DNA from: Silvanigrellales bacterium
GTDB lineage: Bacteria; Bdellovibrionota_B; Oligoflexia; Silvanigrellales; Silvanigrellaceae
Direction: 5' to 3'
DNA: 35,005 nt
Assembly (NCBI GenBank): GCA_020247005.1
Contig: JADCJN010000271.1
Span: forward strand, 1-35,005
The notes beneath the pieces were generated by a model. That model searched no databases and was not told the DNA's origin. It was given only the letters and a program-made list of their open reading frames with translations. The position numbers and the translations under genes are program-made. Below, one piece after another: positions 1-7,343 of this stretch (positions within the stretch are counted from its first letter, which is position 1; every line of letters starts with the position of its first letter).

Positions 1-30
1 ATGACTAAAAAATTGTACAGGAAAGAGAAC

Positions 31-1209
31 ATGGTGCGTTTTTCTCTTGTTTTTTCTGCATTTTTAATTTTTGTTACTTCTGGATGCCAAAAAGAATCAG
101 ACGCTCAAACCCAGAACAATGGCTCTTTGGCTTCGCTTTCGACACCCCGCGCCAAGGTGACTGGGGTATTTTTCATTCGTCAAAATTCTTTAAGCAGTTC
201 ATTTACTGACCCTAAATGCATGCAGAACCCTGCTGGAGATGCTCAGTTTTTTGTCGAGAAATGCGGTTACATCCAAACGTGCACCGGGACTGTAGCGCAG
301 CTCGACGGTACCAGTGCTCCCTTTATTGTATCTGCTGCTCATTGTGATCCAGTCGACCTGCTGCAGTCCAATTCGGTCGTTTCGCCCACCACTGATACTT
401 CAGCCGGAACCGGTGCAGACGGCGCGATTATGGAATTATCTGGATCAGAAAGCATTCAAAAAAATGGCAAAATATTTTTTCACTTCCCATCGTCAAAAAA
501 TTGGGTTGAGATAATTCAATGGGTGAATCACCCAAGTTACAAAAACATTGAAGAATTTAATCTTGCAACAACATCAAAAAATCATGATCTTGCAATTGGA
601 AAAATTAGACTAGAAGATCTCTCAAAGATAAAGGATGTCGCCTCAATAGAAACGAAGATTCCAGAGATCAAACCGCCCCAAGAAATTGCTTCGAAATTCG
701 AATCCGACGTGAAGGGAGGCCCAGCGAATGATGCGCTGACGTCATTCAAAACTACTTTCGACCGAGCCCTCATCGATTCTTTTCCGCCTGCCGATTTGTA
801 TGGATTCGGTGCGTTAAACAACGTCATTGTTGATAATAAGTCGATTACCGGAGAAAGCCAAAAAGAATGCGATGCCAACGGGAGAATTTGGTCTGGCATT
901 GCTTGCTACACAGATGGTCAGGATTTGAGAACTACCAACAATACTCGTGCGAATACAGATCTTCGATACGTGAACATGCGAGTAGTATTTAGCGATTTTT
1001 CGCGAGGATTTGCTATATTTCTTGCCCCTTCGAGCTACCCAAAGGGGGGGACCTGCCAAGGTGATTCCGGCGGTCCTTCCTTTTTAGGCACCGCGGACAC
1101 TCGCCTTTTTGCCGTTGAGTCGTATGGTCCATTTCCCTGCGCAGGCTCTCCAACCGTGCGAACTATTGTGGCAACCCATTTGCCCTGGATCGAATCAGTT
1201 ATCAGATGA
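31..1209 (+). CDS. Trypsin-like (S1 family) serine protease, predicted lipoprotein
   Basis: The protein starts with a hydrophobic signal ending in a lipobox (VTSGC, Cys at codon 29 counted from base 1), so it should be exported and lipid-anchored. The chymotrypsin-fold catalytic triad is visible: SAAHC (His, codon 114), NHDLAIG (Asp, codon 196) and CQGDSGGP (Ser, codon 356). Cysteines near these motifs suggest disulfides. I chose ATG at 31 because AGGAAAG (19-25) sits about 8 bases upstream and the signal peptide then begins cleanly. An in-frame ATG at base 1 coincides with the window edge and cannot be excluded. By eye the gene is more AT-rich, with AAA/AAT/TTT-type codons, than everything from 1655 on, which hints at recent acquisition or a different selection regime. 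The role is probably extracellular or surface proteolysis; the substrate is unknown. Confidence 0.85.
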   Translation: MVRFSLVFSAFLIFVTSGCQKESDAQTQNNGSLASLSTPRAKVTGVFFIRQNSLSSSFTDPKCMQNPAGDAQFFVEKCGYIQTCTGTVAQLDGTSAPFIVSAAHCDPVDLLQSNSVVSPTTDTSAGTGADGAIMELSGSESIQKNGKIFFHFPSSKNWVEIIQWVNHPSYKNIEEFNLATTSKNHDLAIGKIRLEDLSKIKDVASIETKIPEIKPPQEIASKFESDVKGGPANDALTSFKTTFDRALIDSFPPADLYGFGALNNVIVDNKSITGESQKECDANGRIWSGIACYTDGQDLRTTNNTRANTDLRYVNMRVVFSDFSRGFAIFLAPSSYPKGGTCQGDSGGPSFLGTADTRLFAVESYGPFPCAGSPTVRTIVATHLPWIESVIR

Positions 1210-1654
1210 GGTCCTTGAAACATCAACGGTTGAGAGAGACCAGGCGAATCAAAGCAAGTCGATGAGAAAAAACAGTCAATGACATATTGTCGTACTGTGT
1301 TGGGCTTAGAGAGAAGGTTTTTCCCCACGCCCAACAGATGGAGCGGGCGACGCGAAGTGCATGATCTTTTCTTGAGCCTCCTTCCAAGTCGAAAGAAATC
1401 CAACGTTCCATGCAGGGAACGACGAGTTCGCGTTCGTCCACCTGAGCTATACCCTAATCTGACGTCAGGAATGCGCAGTCGTTCCGCGTCAGATTAGGGT
1501 GGTTTTTGCTATTTATTGACATCCCGAGGCCAAGGTCACAGAGGTTAAACTGACACACCCGAGTCGGTGCAGAGAACAGCCACCTTCTCGTCAGCTTCCT
1601 TGCTCCAAAGCGCCGGGCAGGGAAGAAACACGCGCCAGAAAGGCTCGCGCTTTC
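1210..1654. other. Gene-poor intergenic stretch with tandem hairpins
   Basis: No convincing gene is visible here. Two adjacent small inverted repeats lie at 1404-1421 (CGTTCC/GGAACG) and 1421-1438 (GACGA/TCGTC), followed by a longer stem-loop at 1451-1500 (listed separately). A 72-codon minus-strand frame with a GTG start (1223-1441) has codon use resembling neighbouring genes in its first third, but it has no ribosome-binding site and no family I recognise. It may be a gene remnant. The stretch 1510-1654 shows nothing beyond an isolated TTGACA at 1516 with no matching -10 box. Confidence 0.4.
1451..1508 (+). terminator. Stem-loop followed by T-run (terminator-like)
   Basis: Perfect 14-bp inverted repeat: ACCCTAATCTGACG at 1451-1464 and its exact complement at 1487-1500. 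The 22-base loop contains a second small stem (GGAA 1468-1471 with TTCC 1482-1485). GGTTTTTG follows at 1501-1508. It could terminate transcription from the protease gene 240 bases upstream, but the stem is long and the T-run short, so it could equally be an RNA structure or a mobile-element end. Confidence 0.5.
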
Positions 1655-2527
1655 TCAACGCGCCGGCAACCCACGTGCGCCCGGTGTTCCCTCTGCGGGA
1701 ATGTCCTCGGGCTCACTGCGCACGCGCAGTGGGCGTCCCTGCTCTTCGAGCACCTCCACACGTGGCTCTTGAACCCCCGGCATCCCCAAGGGTGCTTCCG
1801 AGGCTTCCAAAGGCTGTTTCCTCTTTGCTTGGTCGCCCTCCTTCCGATACCGCCCTTCAGGCATTCCCAAAGGCGCACGACGCTCTTTGGGAAATCTGGG
1901 GAGTTCCGTGGGCAAAAGCGGATGGAACGACGTGTCGGCTCCTACCTCATAATGAGGCGCCACCATTTCGACATTGCCCGCGGCATCAATAGTTACTGAA
2001 ACGTTCTCGAGCGTTTCACCGCGCACGGCACTGATATCGACGCCGTTTAACAGCAGAATGCGGGCTGGCGAGTGCGTGACCGTGGCCTCACGCATCTCAG
2101 GCTTTCGCACGACGCCATACCCGGCCTCGACAGTCGCAATGGCACCCGCGGACTCCCGTTCGGTCACATTTCGGCCACCGCCCGCGCGAGCACGGCTTGC
2201 GCCATCGCTCGGCGCACGCGCTTTCGTTCTTCCAGAAGAAGAAAAAGCGTCGGCATCGGCATTGCGACCAGGCAAGGGCACAGAGTGCACCCTGCGCATT
2301 TCCGGGTCGGTTGTGTAAGGGGGGGCAGGGTTTCCATCGTCGCCGGAATCGGCAGATTCGGTGCTTTCGCTCGGGCGCTCTCGGCTTGCCGCGAAAGCCT
2401 CGTCGCTTTCAAAGAAAAACCCACCCACACCGCACATCAGAAGAAGAACGCTCAACGCCCCCACCTCTGCGGCCAGCCGGATCCTTGCCGCTGCCCCAAA
2501 CACAGCTCTGTTCTGCGCAAAACTCAT
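1655..2527 (-). CDS. Unknown exported or membrane-anchored protein
   Basis: This is a 290-residue protein of no family I recognise. ATG at 2527 is chosen because GGAGGGG lies just upstream on the minus strand. The N-terminus has a hydrophobic segment (about residues 18-45, LSVLLLMCGVGGFFF) that could be a signal peptide or single anchor. The middle is low-complexity and rich in Ser, Glu, Ala and Arg. A compact region around LLLNGVDISAVRGETLENVSVTID looks like the only folded part. The C-terminal third is charged, proline-rich and contains APLGMP twice. It is last in the long minus-strand gene train, about 80 bases after the oxidoreductase gene, so it is probably co-transcribed. Gene reality rests on the ribosome-binding site, signal sequence and length. 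Confidence 0.6.
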   Translation of the reverse strand: MSFAQNRAVFGAAARIRLAAEVGALSVLLLMCGVGGFFFESDEAFAASRERPSESTESADSGDDGNPAPPYTTDPEMRRVHSVPLPGRNADADAFSSSGRTKARAPSDGASRARAGGGRNVTERESAGAIATVEAGYGVVRKPEMREATVTHSPARILLLNGVDISAVRGETLENVSVTIDAAGNVEMVAPHYEVGADTSFHPLLPTELPRFPKERRAPLGMPEGRYRKEGDQAKRKQPLEASEAPLGMPGVQEPRVEVLEEQGRPLRVRSEPEDIPAEGTPGARGLPAR

Positions 2528-2608
2528 AACCCCTCCGGAAAACGGGCACGCCCGGAGGGAGTCTACCCTTCCCACGGGGTGGGTCAGTGGGAAGAAAACC
2601 GGCCGGCG

Positions 2609-3808
2609 TCAGCCCGCCGACTTCCCCAGAAGCCCGATGCTGGCCAAAAGCTCGCTTGCAGCGGGCGCGAAAAGAAATCCGCTTTTATGAGCACCCGCCA
2701 GCAAAAAGGCTGCTTTGTGCCGCGTCCATTTGGGTTTGCAGGGCTCCAATGCGCATGCCACGAGCTCCTCATGGCCAAAGCCGACTCGCACACCATGCCG
2801 GGCCTGTTCCCAAAGGAACACAGGATCCTCGAGCCCCAAAAACTGCAGACCTTCCTTCGTCGCCCGCAAGAGGCGGCCATTTTCCTCGGCCCACGAGGGG
2901 TCGGGAACGAAGAGCGAAGGGTTTTCAAAACCAGGGTTTTTCAAACGGAGTGTGGTTGATGAAAGAAACAAAGCCTCGCGCGGTGCCTGAAGGCCAGGGC
3001 CGCTCAAGGTGGGAGCAGCCTCACACCGCTCGGGCAAGTCGACCAGAGCAGCCGACGGAAGCAAGGAAAGAAACGAGGCCGCAGCGTTGTTTGGCGCATG
3101 CAACGAATGCGAACGGGAAACGAACACGCTCCCTGCGCTCCAACGAGGCCGCGCCAAACGGGTTCGCAAGGGGGGCGCGCAGGCCTCGAGCTCAAGAACC
3201 TGCAGAAGCCGAGGTGTTCCAGCACCAGCGCACACAAGCACGTGCGTGTTCTCATCCACGAGTTCGCTCAAGGCCTGCCAAGAGTCCACCTGTCGTTCAA
3301 AGAAACGCACGCCATGCGAGAGGCATGCGGTTTCCAACGCCGACAGAAGCGCATCCGCATCGACCCAACTTTCCCGTTCGTAACACAGGGGCCAGGAGTC
3401 GCGTCCTTCCGAGGGAAGTTTTGAAAGACTTTGGGGAGGCAAGCCACGGGTGAGAACATCGGCCTCGGGTTGCCGAACGCGGCGCCATTGCGCCTCGCTC
3501 GCCTCGCACGAATCGAAAAGGGCGATACCACGTCCTTGCCAGAAGGGAACAAGCCTCGCGCTCTCCTTTTCCACTTCCTGCACCCAGTCCGCGTAGCGTT
3601 CTCTCATGCGAAGCTTCAGAGCGAAGTGAGGATGACGCGCGAACGACTGCGCCTTCAAAGCGAGGTTCGCGGCGGCAGCGGCCGAGGCGCGTGGCCAATG
3701 CGGCGAGGAAACGACGTCGACAGCTTGCCCCGCGAGCGCAAGTGCGTGTGCCGAGGAAAGGCCCAGGATGCCTCGCCCTATCACCACGGTTCTTTGCCTT
3801 GTGCTCAA
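2609..3808 (-). CDS. FAD-dependent amino-acid oxidase-like oxidoreductase (DAO family)
   Basis: The N-terminus carries a dinucleotide-binding fold, VVIGRGILGLSSAHALALAG (GxGxxG), as in glycine/D-amino-acid oxidases (ThiO/DadA/DAO superfamily). The length of 399 residues fits. The C-terminal end, with HKAAFLLAGAHKSGFLFAPA, resembles the family's closing FAD-contact region. No substrate-specific motif is recognised, so the substrate is open. The start is inferred as TTG at 3808: it overlaps the upstream stop codon in the four bases TTGA, AAAGG lies about 7 bases upstream, and the protein then begins STRQRTVVIG right before the FAD motif. An upstream in-frame start at 3865 would add 19 unlikely residues. 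The overlap implies translational coupling to the LpxH-like gene. Confidence 0.75.
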   Translation of the reverse strand: MSTRQRTVVIGRGILGLSSAHALALAGQAVDVVSSPHWPRASAAAAANLALKAQSFARHPHFALKLRMRERYADWVQEVEKESARLVPFWQGRGIALFDSCEASEAQWRRVRQPEADVLTRGLPPQSLSKLPSEGRDSWPLCYERESWVDADALLSALETACLSHGVRFFERQVDSWQALSELVDENTHVLVCAGAGTPRLLQVLELEACAPPLRTRLARPRWSAGSVFVSRSHSLHAPNNAAASFLSLLPSAALVDLPERCEAAPTLSGPGLQAPREALFLSSTTLRLKNPGFENPSLFVPDPSWAEENGRLLRATKEGLQFLGLEDPVFLWEQARHGVRVGFGHEELVACALEPCKPKWTRHKAAFLLAGAHKSGFLFAPAASELLASIGLLGKSAG

Positions 3809-4644
3809 AGGGGATACCTTTGAGCACGTGCTGCGCCGTCTGGCGTCAACCAAAAGCGTTCGCACTCCCCCTCAGCAGACACGAGCGTCATTTGCGGCGC
3901 CTGGAACCAATCGGGCCCAGCCAGCACACGCACGCCCTCGCACGTCGCATCGACGTTCACATGCACATGGCCCAAGACAAAGAGTGCGGGCTGGCCAAGG
4001 CCACAGACTTTCGTTTTCTTAAAATACGCTCCTAGACAGGAGCGAAAAAACACAGGGTCGAGCGCTCGGTACTTGTCGCGGGTGCGCGACAGGCGCGCGT
4101 AGGCAGAAAAAAACGCATGGGTCAGACGCCCCGGAACGACACCGGCCGTCTTTTGAAACCCGCGGGACTTCACCAATGCTCGGAAACGCGCGTAACCAGG
4201 GGGGCACACGACGTCGTCCCCATGCCGCAGCCACACGTCTCCAAGAACGGGATGGGAGAGCGTGAAAACCACGTCTCCCGCCGTATCGAAGCATTCCTTC
4301 AACTCGGAGTGGAGGGAATGCTCGAAGCCGAAATCATGGTTCCCCTCGCAAAAGTGAACCTTGATGCCGCGCTTTCTCACGCCTTTCAAGGCCTCGAACA
4401 CGCTGCGCCAGTGCCCCCGATGAAACGCGCTCCCGGTGTAAATAAAATCGAAAACATCGCCGAGCAGAAACAGCGTTTGCGCCACTTCAGGTTGGAGGCC
4501 ATCGAGTGTGCGCACGAGCAAGCGCGCCCTGGCATCGTCGGGAGTCCGCACGTGAACATCACTGATGACGGCAAACCTGGAAACATCACCCAAGGCAATG
4601 CGCGCAAGTCCGGAAGGGTCGAGGCAGGGGACTGTTGAGGTCAT
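3805..4644 (-). CDS. LpxH-like calcineurin-type phosphoesterase
   Basis: A dinuclear-metal phosphoesterase of 279 residues. Motifs are in order: SDVH (Asp29, His31), LLGDVFDF (Asp63), EGNHDF (Asn102, His103), RHGDD (about 141-144) and GHVHVN near residue 230. The order and size resemble UDP-2,3-diacylglucosamine pyrophosphatase LpxH of lipid A synthesis. However, the LpxH signature after GD(L/V)F is not a close match (DFIYTG here), so another nucleotide-sugar or phosphodiester substrate is possible. Its ATG (4644) overlaps the stop of the preceding phosphatase gene as ATGA, and its stop overlaps the next start as TTGA, so it sits in the middle of a coupled trio. A membrane-associated cytoplasmic role in lipid A assembly is a family-based inference. 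Confidence 0.65.
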   Translation of the reverse strand: MTSTVPCLDPSGLARIALGDVSRFAVISDVHVRTPDDARARLLVRTLDGLQPEVAQTLFLLGDVFDFIYTGSAFHRGHWRSVFEALKGVRKRGIKVHFCEGNHDFGFEHSLHSELKECFDTAGDVVFTLSHPVLGDVWLRHGDDVVCPPGYARFRALVKSRGFQKTAGVVPGRLTHAFFSAYARLSRTRDKYRALDPVFFRSCLGAYFKKTKVCGLGQPALFVLGHVHVNVDATCEGVRVLAGPDWFQAPQMTLVSAEGECERFWLTPDGAARAQRYPL

Positions 4645-5651
4645 TGTGCACTGTCCCCTTGCGGTTTTTCGAGTGCAAAAGAGTGAACCACAGCGCCGTC
4701 CGGGGCCCGGACGAACTCCATTCCCACTCGCGTTCGCTCCACGCGCGCGACGCCAACCCCCAAGGCCGAGAGGCTGAATTTCACTTGCCCCCCCGCGGGC
4801 GCAACCGGATTGACCTCGGCACCACCTCCTCCCATCACCAACTGACGAATGTCACAGGGGAGGTCTTCATTTCGACCCTCGATGTCGAGAAAGACATGTT
4901 CATGACCCGACCAGTACATGTCGAAATCATTTCGACACAGAAACGGCGGCACCGTGCGCCGCGCGAACGGCTTCAAACGTGGGTATTTCATGCCGCCCAT
5001 TGCAGGGTGGTGCCCGAATGCGATTTTCCAAGTCGCAGGAAACCGCGCAAGCGAGCGCTCCAACCAGTCGAGGCTGCACAACGCCGGGAAGCCGCACACG
5101 TCGGGAAAATTGGTATCGATGTTGGTTAAGGTGAGGAGGTTCCCAAAGCGGACCGTAAACGCGCGCGCCGGCATCACCCAATGACCTGGCTCAACCCGCG
5201 AGTAACGAATTTGCGCGGAAGGGTTGCCGTCGTAATCGTGGTTCCCCAGGGCCGCATAAAATGGAATGCGCGAAAGACAGGGCCCGCTATAAAGAGCTCG
5301 CCAGCGATCGTTCCAATAAGGGTCGGTGGTGCTTTTCACGCCTCTTGGATAAAAATTGTCTCCGAGCAGAACCACAGCATCTGCGCCGCGCTCTTCGCAC
5401 AGTTGCTCGAGCAAGGCTGCCGTTGTTCGTTGCCCCTCGTTCCCTTTGCCCCAATCACCCATGGTGAGAAGCGTGAGCGCCTCACCTTGCAAAGGATGTT
5501 CGACGTCCTTGACATCGGCGACCAAAGGAATTTGACGCGCGTATTCGGCCACAACAACCAAACAAATAAGGACCACAAGAAGAAGGAACGCCCGCGGCTT
5601 GTTCGAAAGAAAACGCCGCAGCAGGAGCAGAACCGACGACAGGACTTTCAT
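4641..5651 (-). CDS. Membrane-anchored metallophosphoesterase, purple acid phosphatase-like
   Basis: The order of motifs MGDWG, LGDNFYPRG, LGNHDYDG, FGHHP and SGHEH matches the tartrate-resistant/purple acid phosphatase branch of the calcineurin superfamily. The Tyr in GDNFY is the residue that gives those enzymes a ferric-tyrosinate site. A strongly hydrophobic segment (about residues 20-37, AFLLLVVLICLVVVA) near the N-terminus should act as signal anchor and place the catalytic domain in the periplasm. ATG at 5651 is chosen because the protein then starts MKVLSSV just before the anchor, 8 bases after the RNHCP gene stop; the longer frame to 5771 would run through that gene. The physiological substrate is unknown. 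Confidence 0.8.
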   Translation of the reverse strand: MKVLSSVLLLLRRFLSNKPRAFLLLVVLICLVVVAEYARQIPLVADVKDVEHPLQGEALTLLTMGDWGKGNEGQRTTAALLEQLCEERGADAVVLLGDNFYPRGVKSTTDPYWNDRWRALYSGPCLSRIPFYAALGNHDYDGNPSAQIRYSRVEPGHWVMPARAFTVRFGNLLTLTNIDTNFPDVCGFPALCSLDWLERSLARFPATWKIAFGHHPAMGGMKYPRLKPFARRTVPPFLCRNDFDMYWSGHEHVFLDIEGRNEDLPCDIRQLVMGGGGAEVNPVAPAGGQVKFSLSALGVGVARVERTRVGMEFVRAPDGAVVHSFALEKPQGDSAQ

Positions 5652-5659
5652 GGCGGTGC

Positions 5660-6001
5660 CTAACGTTCCTTCGTGATCGAAGAGAGCTTCAGGAGGGCGG
5701 CAAAATCGTCTCGCTCGTGGTTGTCGACGTCGAGGAACCGGTTCACCTTTTCCGTGCCGCACTTCGCACACGTGTAATGGATAAGAAAACCCTTCTTCTT
5801 ATGCTGCGAATAGGCACGAGGCACAAGCAAGCCGCCACACCCTGCTGCCCGGTCGCCGGGGTTTCTGTCCACATGGAGGCTGTGCAGGCAACGGGGGCAG
5901 TGGTCGCGGCACGTGGACGAAGAAGCCGGCACCGCATGGCCACAGTGATCACAGGGAAACGCTTCATTGATTTTCGTGAAGAGAGGCGTGCCGAGACTCA
6001 C
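5660..6001 (-). CDS. RNHCP domain protein (cysteine-rich, probable zinc-binding)
   Basis: A 113-residue protein with the hallmark of the RNHCP family: FPCDHC (Cys17, Cys20), then CRDHCPRCLHSLHVD (the RNHCP core with the Asn replaced by Asp), the NPGDR motif, CGGLLVPR, and a final CAKC pair (Cys78, Cys81). The paired cysteines suggest two zinc-ribbon-like sites. The family has no established function that I know of. GTG at 6001 has AAAGG about 6 bases upstream. It sits 15 bases after ccmG and 8 bases before the phosphatase gene, so it is embedded in the ccm train. Confidence 0.8.
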   Translation of the reverse strand: MSLGTPLFTKINEAFPCDHCGHAVPASSSTCRDHCPRCLHSLHVDRNPGDRAAGCGGLLVPRAYSQHKKKGFLIHYTCAKCGTEKVNRFLDVDNHERDDFAALLKLSSITKER

Positions 6002-6016
6002 AAAACGCCTTTCGCC

Positions 6017-6628
6017 TCAGCCGCCCGCACGGCGGACTTCTGTGAATCCCGCGAGGGCGTCTTGGGAACTGACCCCTGGATTTTTTTCCAGCCAGTCGAT
6101 GAACCGAAGAATGGTGTCGCCATCCACTGCACCCGCCACGCGGTGCCGCACGGTGCCCTGGGGATCGATAAAAAACGTTTCGGGCGTGCCCGTCACACCG
6201 AAATCGAGCGAAATTTTCCCCGCCCTGTCGGCGACAATTGGGAACGACAGAGCATAGTCCCGCGCATACCCCAAAATGCTTTCGTTCGTGTCTTGAATGT
6301 TCACACTCACAAACAGCGGCTTTGAGACGTCTGTCAGCGTCATGTCCCGATAGAAGCGCTCGAGTTCAGGCGCTTCCTCGCGGCACACGATACACGTGGT
6401 GCTCCAAAAATTAATGACAACCCATCGCCCTTTGCCTGCCGCTTCAGTCAGGTCGAAGGAGCCTCCTTGTGCGGTGGAGGCGGCAAAAGCGGGGAAGGGC
6501 TTGCCCACAAGCTGCGAAGGAAGCGCATTGGGGTCGCGGCTCATGGCGTAGACCATGAGAAAAAGAAACACGCTGATGGCCGCTCCCGACAGCAGCAAGG
6601 GGAGCTTCGACTTCTTTTTCGTGCTCAC
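6017..6628 (-). CDS. ccmG: Thiol-disulfide oxidoreductase, CcmG/DsbE/TlpA family
   Basis: A membrane-tethered thioredoxin-fold protein of 203 residues. It has an N-terminal anchor (about residues 9-28), then the TlpA-type start GKPFPAF and the redox site VINFWSTTCIVCREEAPEL with a CIVC pair. The cis-proline loop is VTGTPETFFID. In System I cytochrome c maturation, CcmG reduces apocytochrome CXXCH or CcmH thiols in the periplasm. The residue before the first cysteine is Thr rather than the usual Trp. GTG at 6628 is preceded by AAGGG at a good distance; the ccmE stop is one base upstream. The position right after ccmE supports the CcmG assignment over a generic TlpA. Confidence 0.85.
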   Translation of the reverse strand: MSTKKKSKLPLLLSGAAISVFLFLMVYAMSRDPNALPSQLVGKPFPAFAASTAQGGSFDLTEAAGKGRWVVINFWSTTCIVCREEAPELERFYRDMTLTDVSKPLFVSVNIQDTNESILGYARDYALSFPIVADRAGKISLDFGVTGTPETFFIDPQGTVRHRVAGAVDGDTILRFIDWLEKNPGVSSQDALAGFTEVRRAGG

Positions 6629-6629
6629 A

Positions 6630-7124
6630 TCAGTACCCTTTCGGTGGCTCCCGCCCCAGTTTTTCGTCTTTCAGGATGCTGTCGAGGAGTTTCGCTTCAC
6701 GCAGTTGCGAGTGGTCTTTTTCAGAGTCGTAGACTTCGCTGTGCTTCACCATCAAGAGCGTTGCGTGAAGCGTGTTGTCTTGCGTCAGGTTTGTGTTCGC
6801 CAATCGACCTTCCACAACAACGCCTTGGCCCTCTTTAAAAAGATCGGGGGGCACACCGCGGTAGCTGACGTTGAACTCATGGCCTTTGAGGTCTGTCATC
6901 CGAAAAGACAGGTGTTTTTCGCTCGCGTTCCAGTTTTTCGTTCCGCCCAGCACGAGGCCCGACACACGAAAGAGTTTGTCGTCGAATTTTTCGGGCGAAG
7001 CGTAAACTTCCGCCGGTGTGAAGAAGGTCACCGACGATTCTTGTTTCGTTGCCTGCCAGCCGATGAGTGCGAGCGACCCCAGCACGAGTCCCGCTCCCAC
7101 AATTTGTCCGCCATTGACCTTCAT
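6630..7124 (-). CDS. ccmE: Cytochrome c maturation heme chaperone CcmE
   Basis: A 164-residue single-pass protein with an N-terminal membrane segment (about residues 8-24) and a periplasmic OB-fold. It accepts heme from CcmC and carries it toward CcmF. The covalent heme-binding motif is visible as VKHSEVYD, with His128 and Tyr132 in the classical HxxxY arrangement (not the archaeal-type Cys variant). The preceding stretch VSGLVLGG...FRMTD...VSYRGVPPDLFKEGQGVVVEG is the typical CcmE core. A charged tail of about 30 residues follows. It lies between ccmD and ccmG with spacings of 24 and 1 bases. Confidence 0.95.
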   Translation of the reverse strand: MKVNGGQIVGAGLVLGSLALIGWQATKQESSVTFFTPAEVYASPEKFDDKLFRVSGLVLGGTKNWNASEKHLSFRMTDLKGHEFNVSYRGVPPDLFKEGQGVVVEGRLANTNLTQDNTLHATLLMVKHSEVYDSEKDHSQLREAKLLDSILKDEKLGREPPKGY

Positions 7125-7148
7125 TCCAAACTCCCCGTTCGCCTTGAT

Positions 7149-7310
7149 TCAAGACATGTCATCGGAAAGATAGCCTTCTTCCTTTAGGGAGCGCAACGAC
7201 TTCCGACGCACGCCCCATGCAAAAAGTGCGAACCCCAGCAGAGCGAGGGCGCTCACCGCGTAGGCCGCGGTCACAAAAACGACCCAACTCGTGTTTCCGA
7301 ATTCCGACAT
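7149..7310 (-). CDS. ccmD: Small membrane protein CcmD
   Basis: This gene was found by translating the minus strand between ccmC and ccmE. The 53-codon frame begins MSEFGNTSWVVF and ends LSDDMS. It has one transmembrane helix (about residues 9-32) with the Trp9/Tyr17 aromatic pattern usual in CcmD, then a basic RRKSLRSLK segment on the inner face. CcmD stabilises the CcmABC complex and helps release holo-CcmE. ATG at 7310 is preferred because AAGGG lies about 6 bases upstream; another in-frame ATG at 7316 abuts the ribosome-binding site. Size, topology and position between ccmC and ccmE together make the call firm. Confidence 0.9.
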   Translation of the reverse strand: MSEFGNTSWVVFVTAAYAVSALALLGFALFAWGVRRKSLRSLKEEGYLSDDMS

Positions 7311-7343
7311 TGTCATTCCCTTCTCAAGTCAAAAATCATGAGA

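Noticed and set aside
1390-1460. tRNA-like 5' end on the minus strand (GGGTATAGCTCAGGTGG)
   Set aside because: The D-arm partner, anticodon arm, TTC loop and acceptor pairing cannot be completed, so it is not a tRNA gene.
1516-1551. TTGACA as a promoter -35 box
   Set aside because: The nearest AT-rich hexamer (TTAAAC at 1545) is 23 bases away, and no plus-strand gene follows.
1559-1570. CCGAGTCGGTGC, identical to the 3' hairpin end of Cas9 tracrRNA
   Set aside because: Only 12 bases match, the paired GGCA arm and T-run are absent, and no cas gene or repeat array is in the window.
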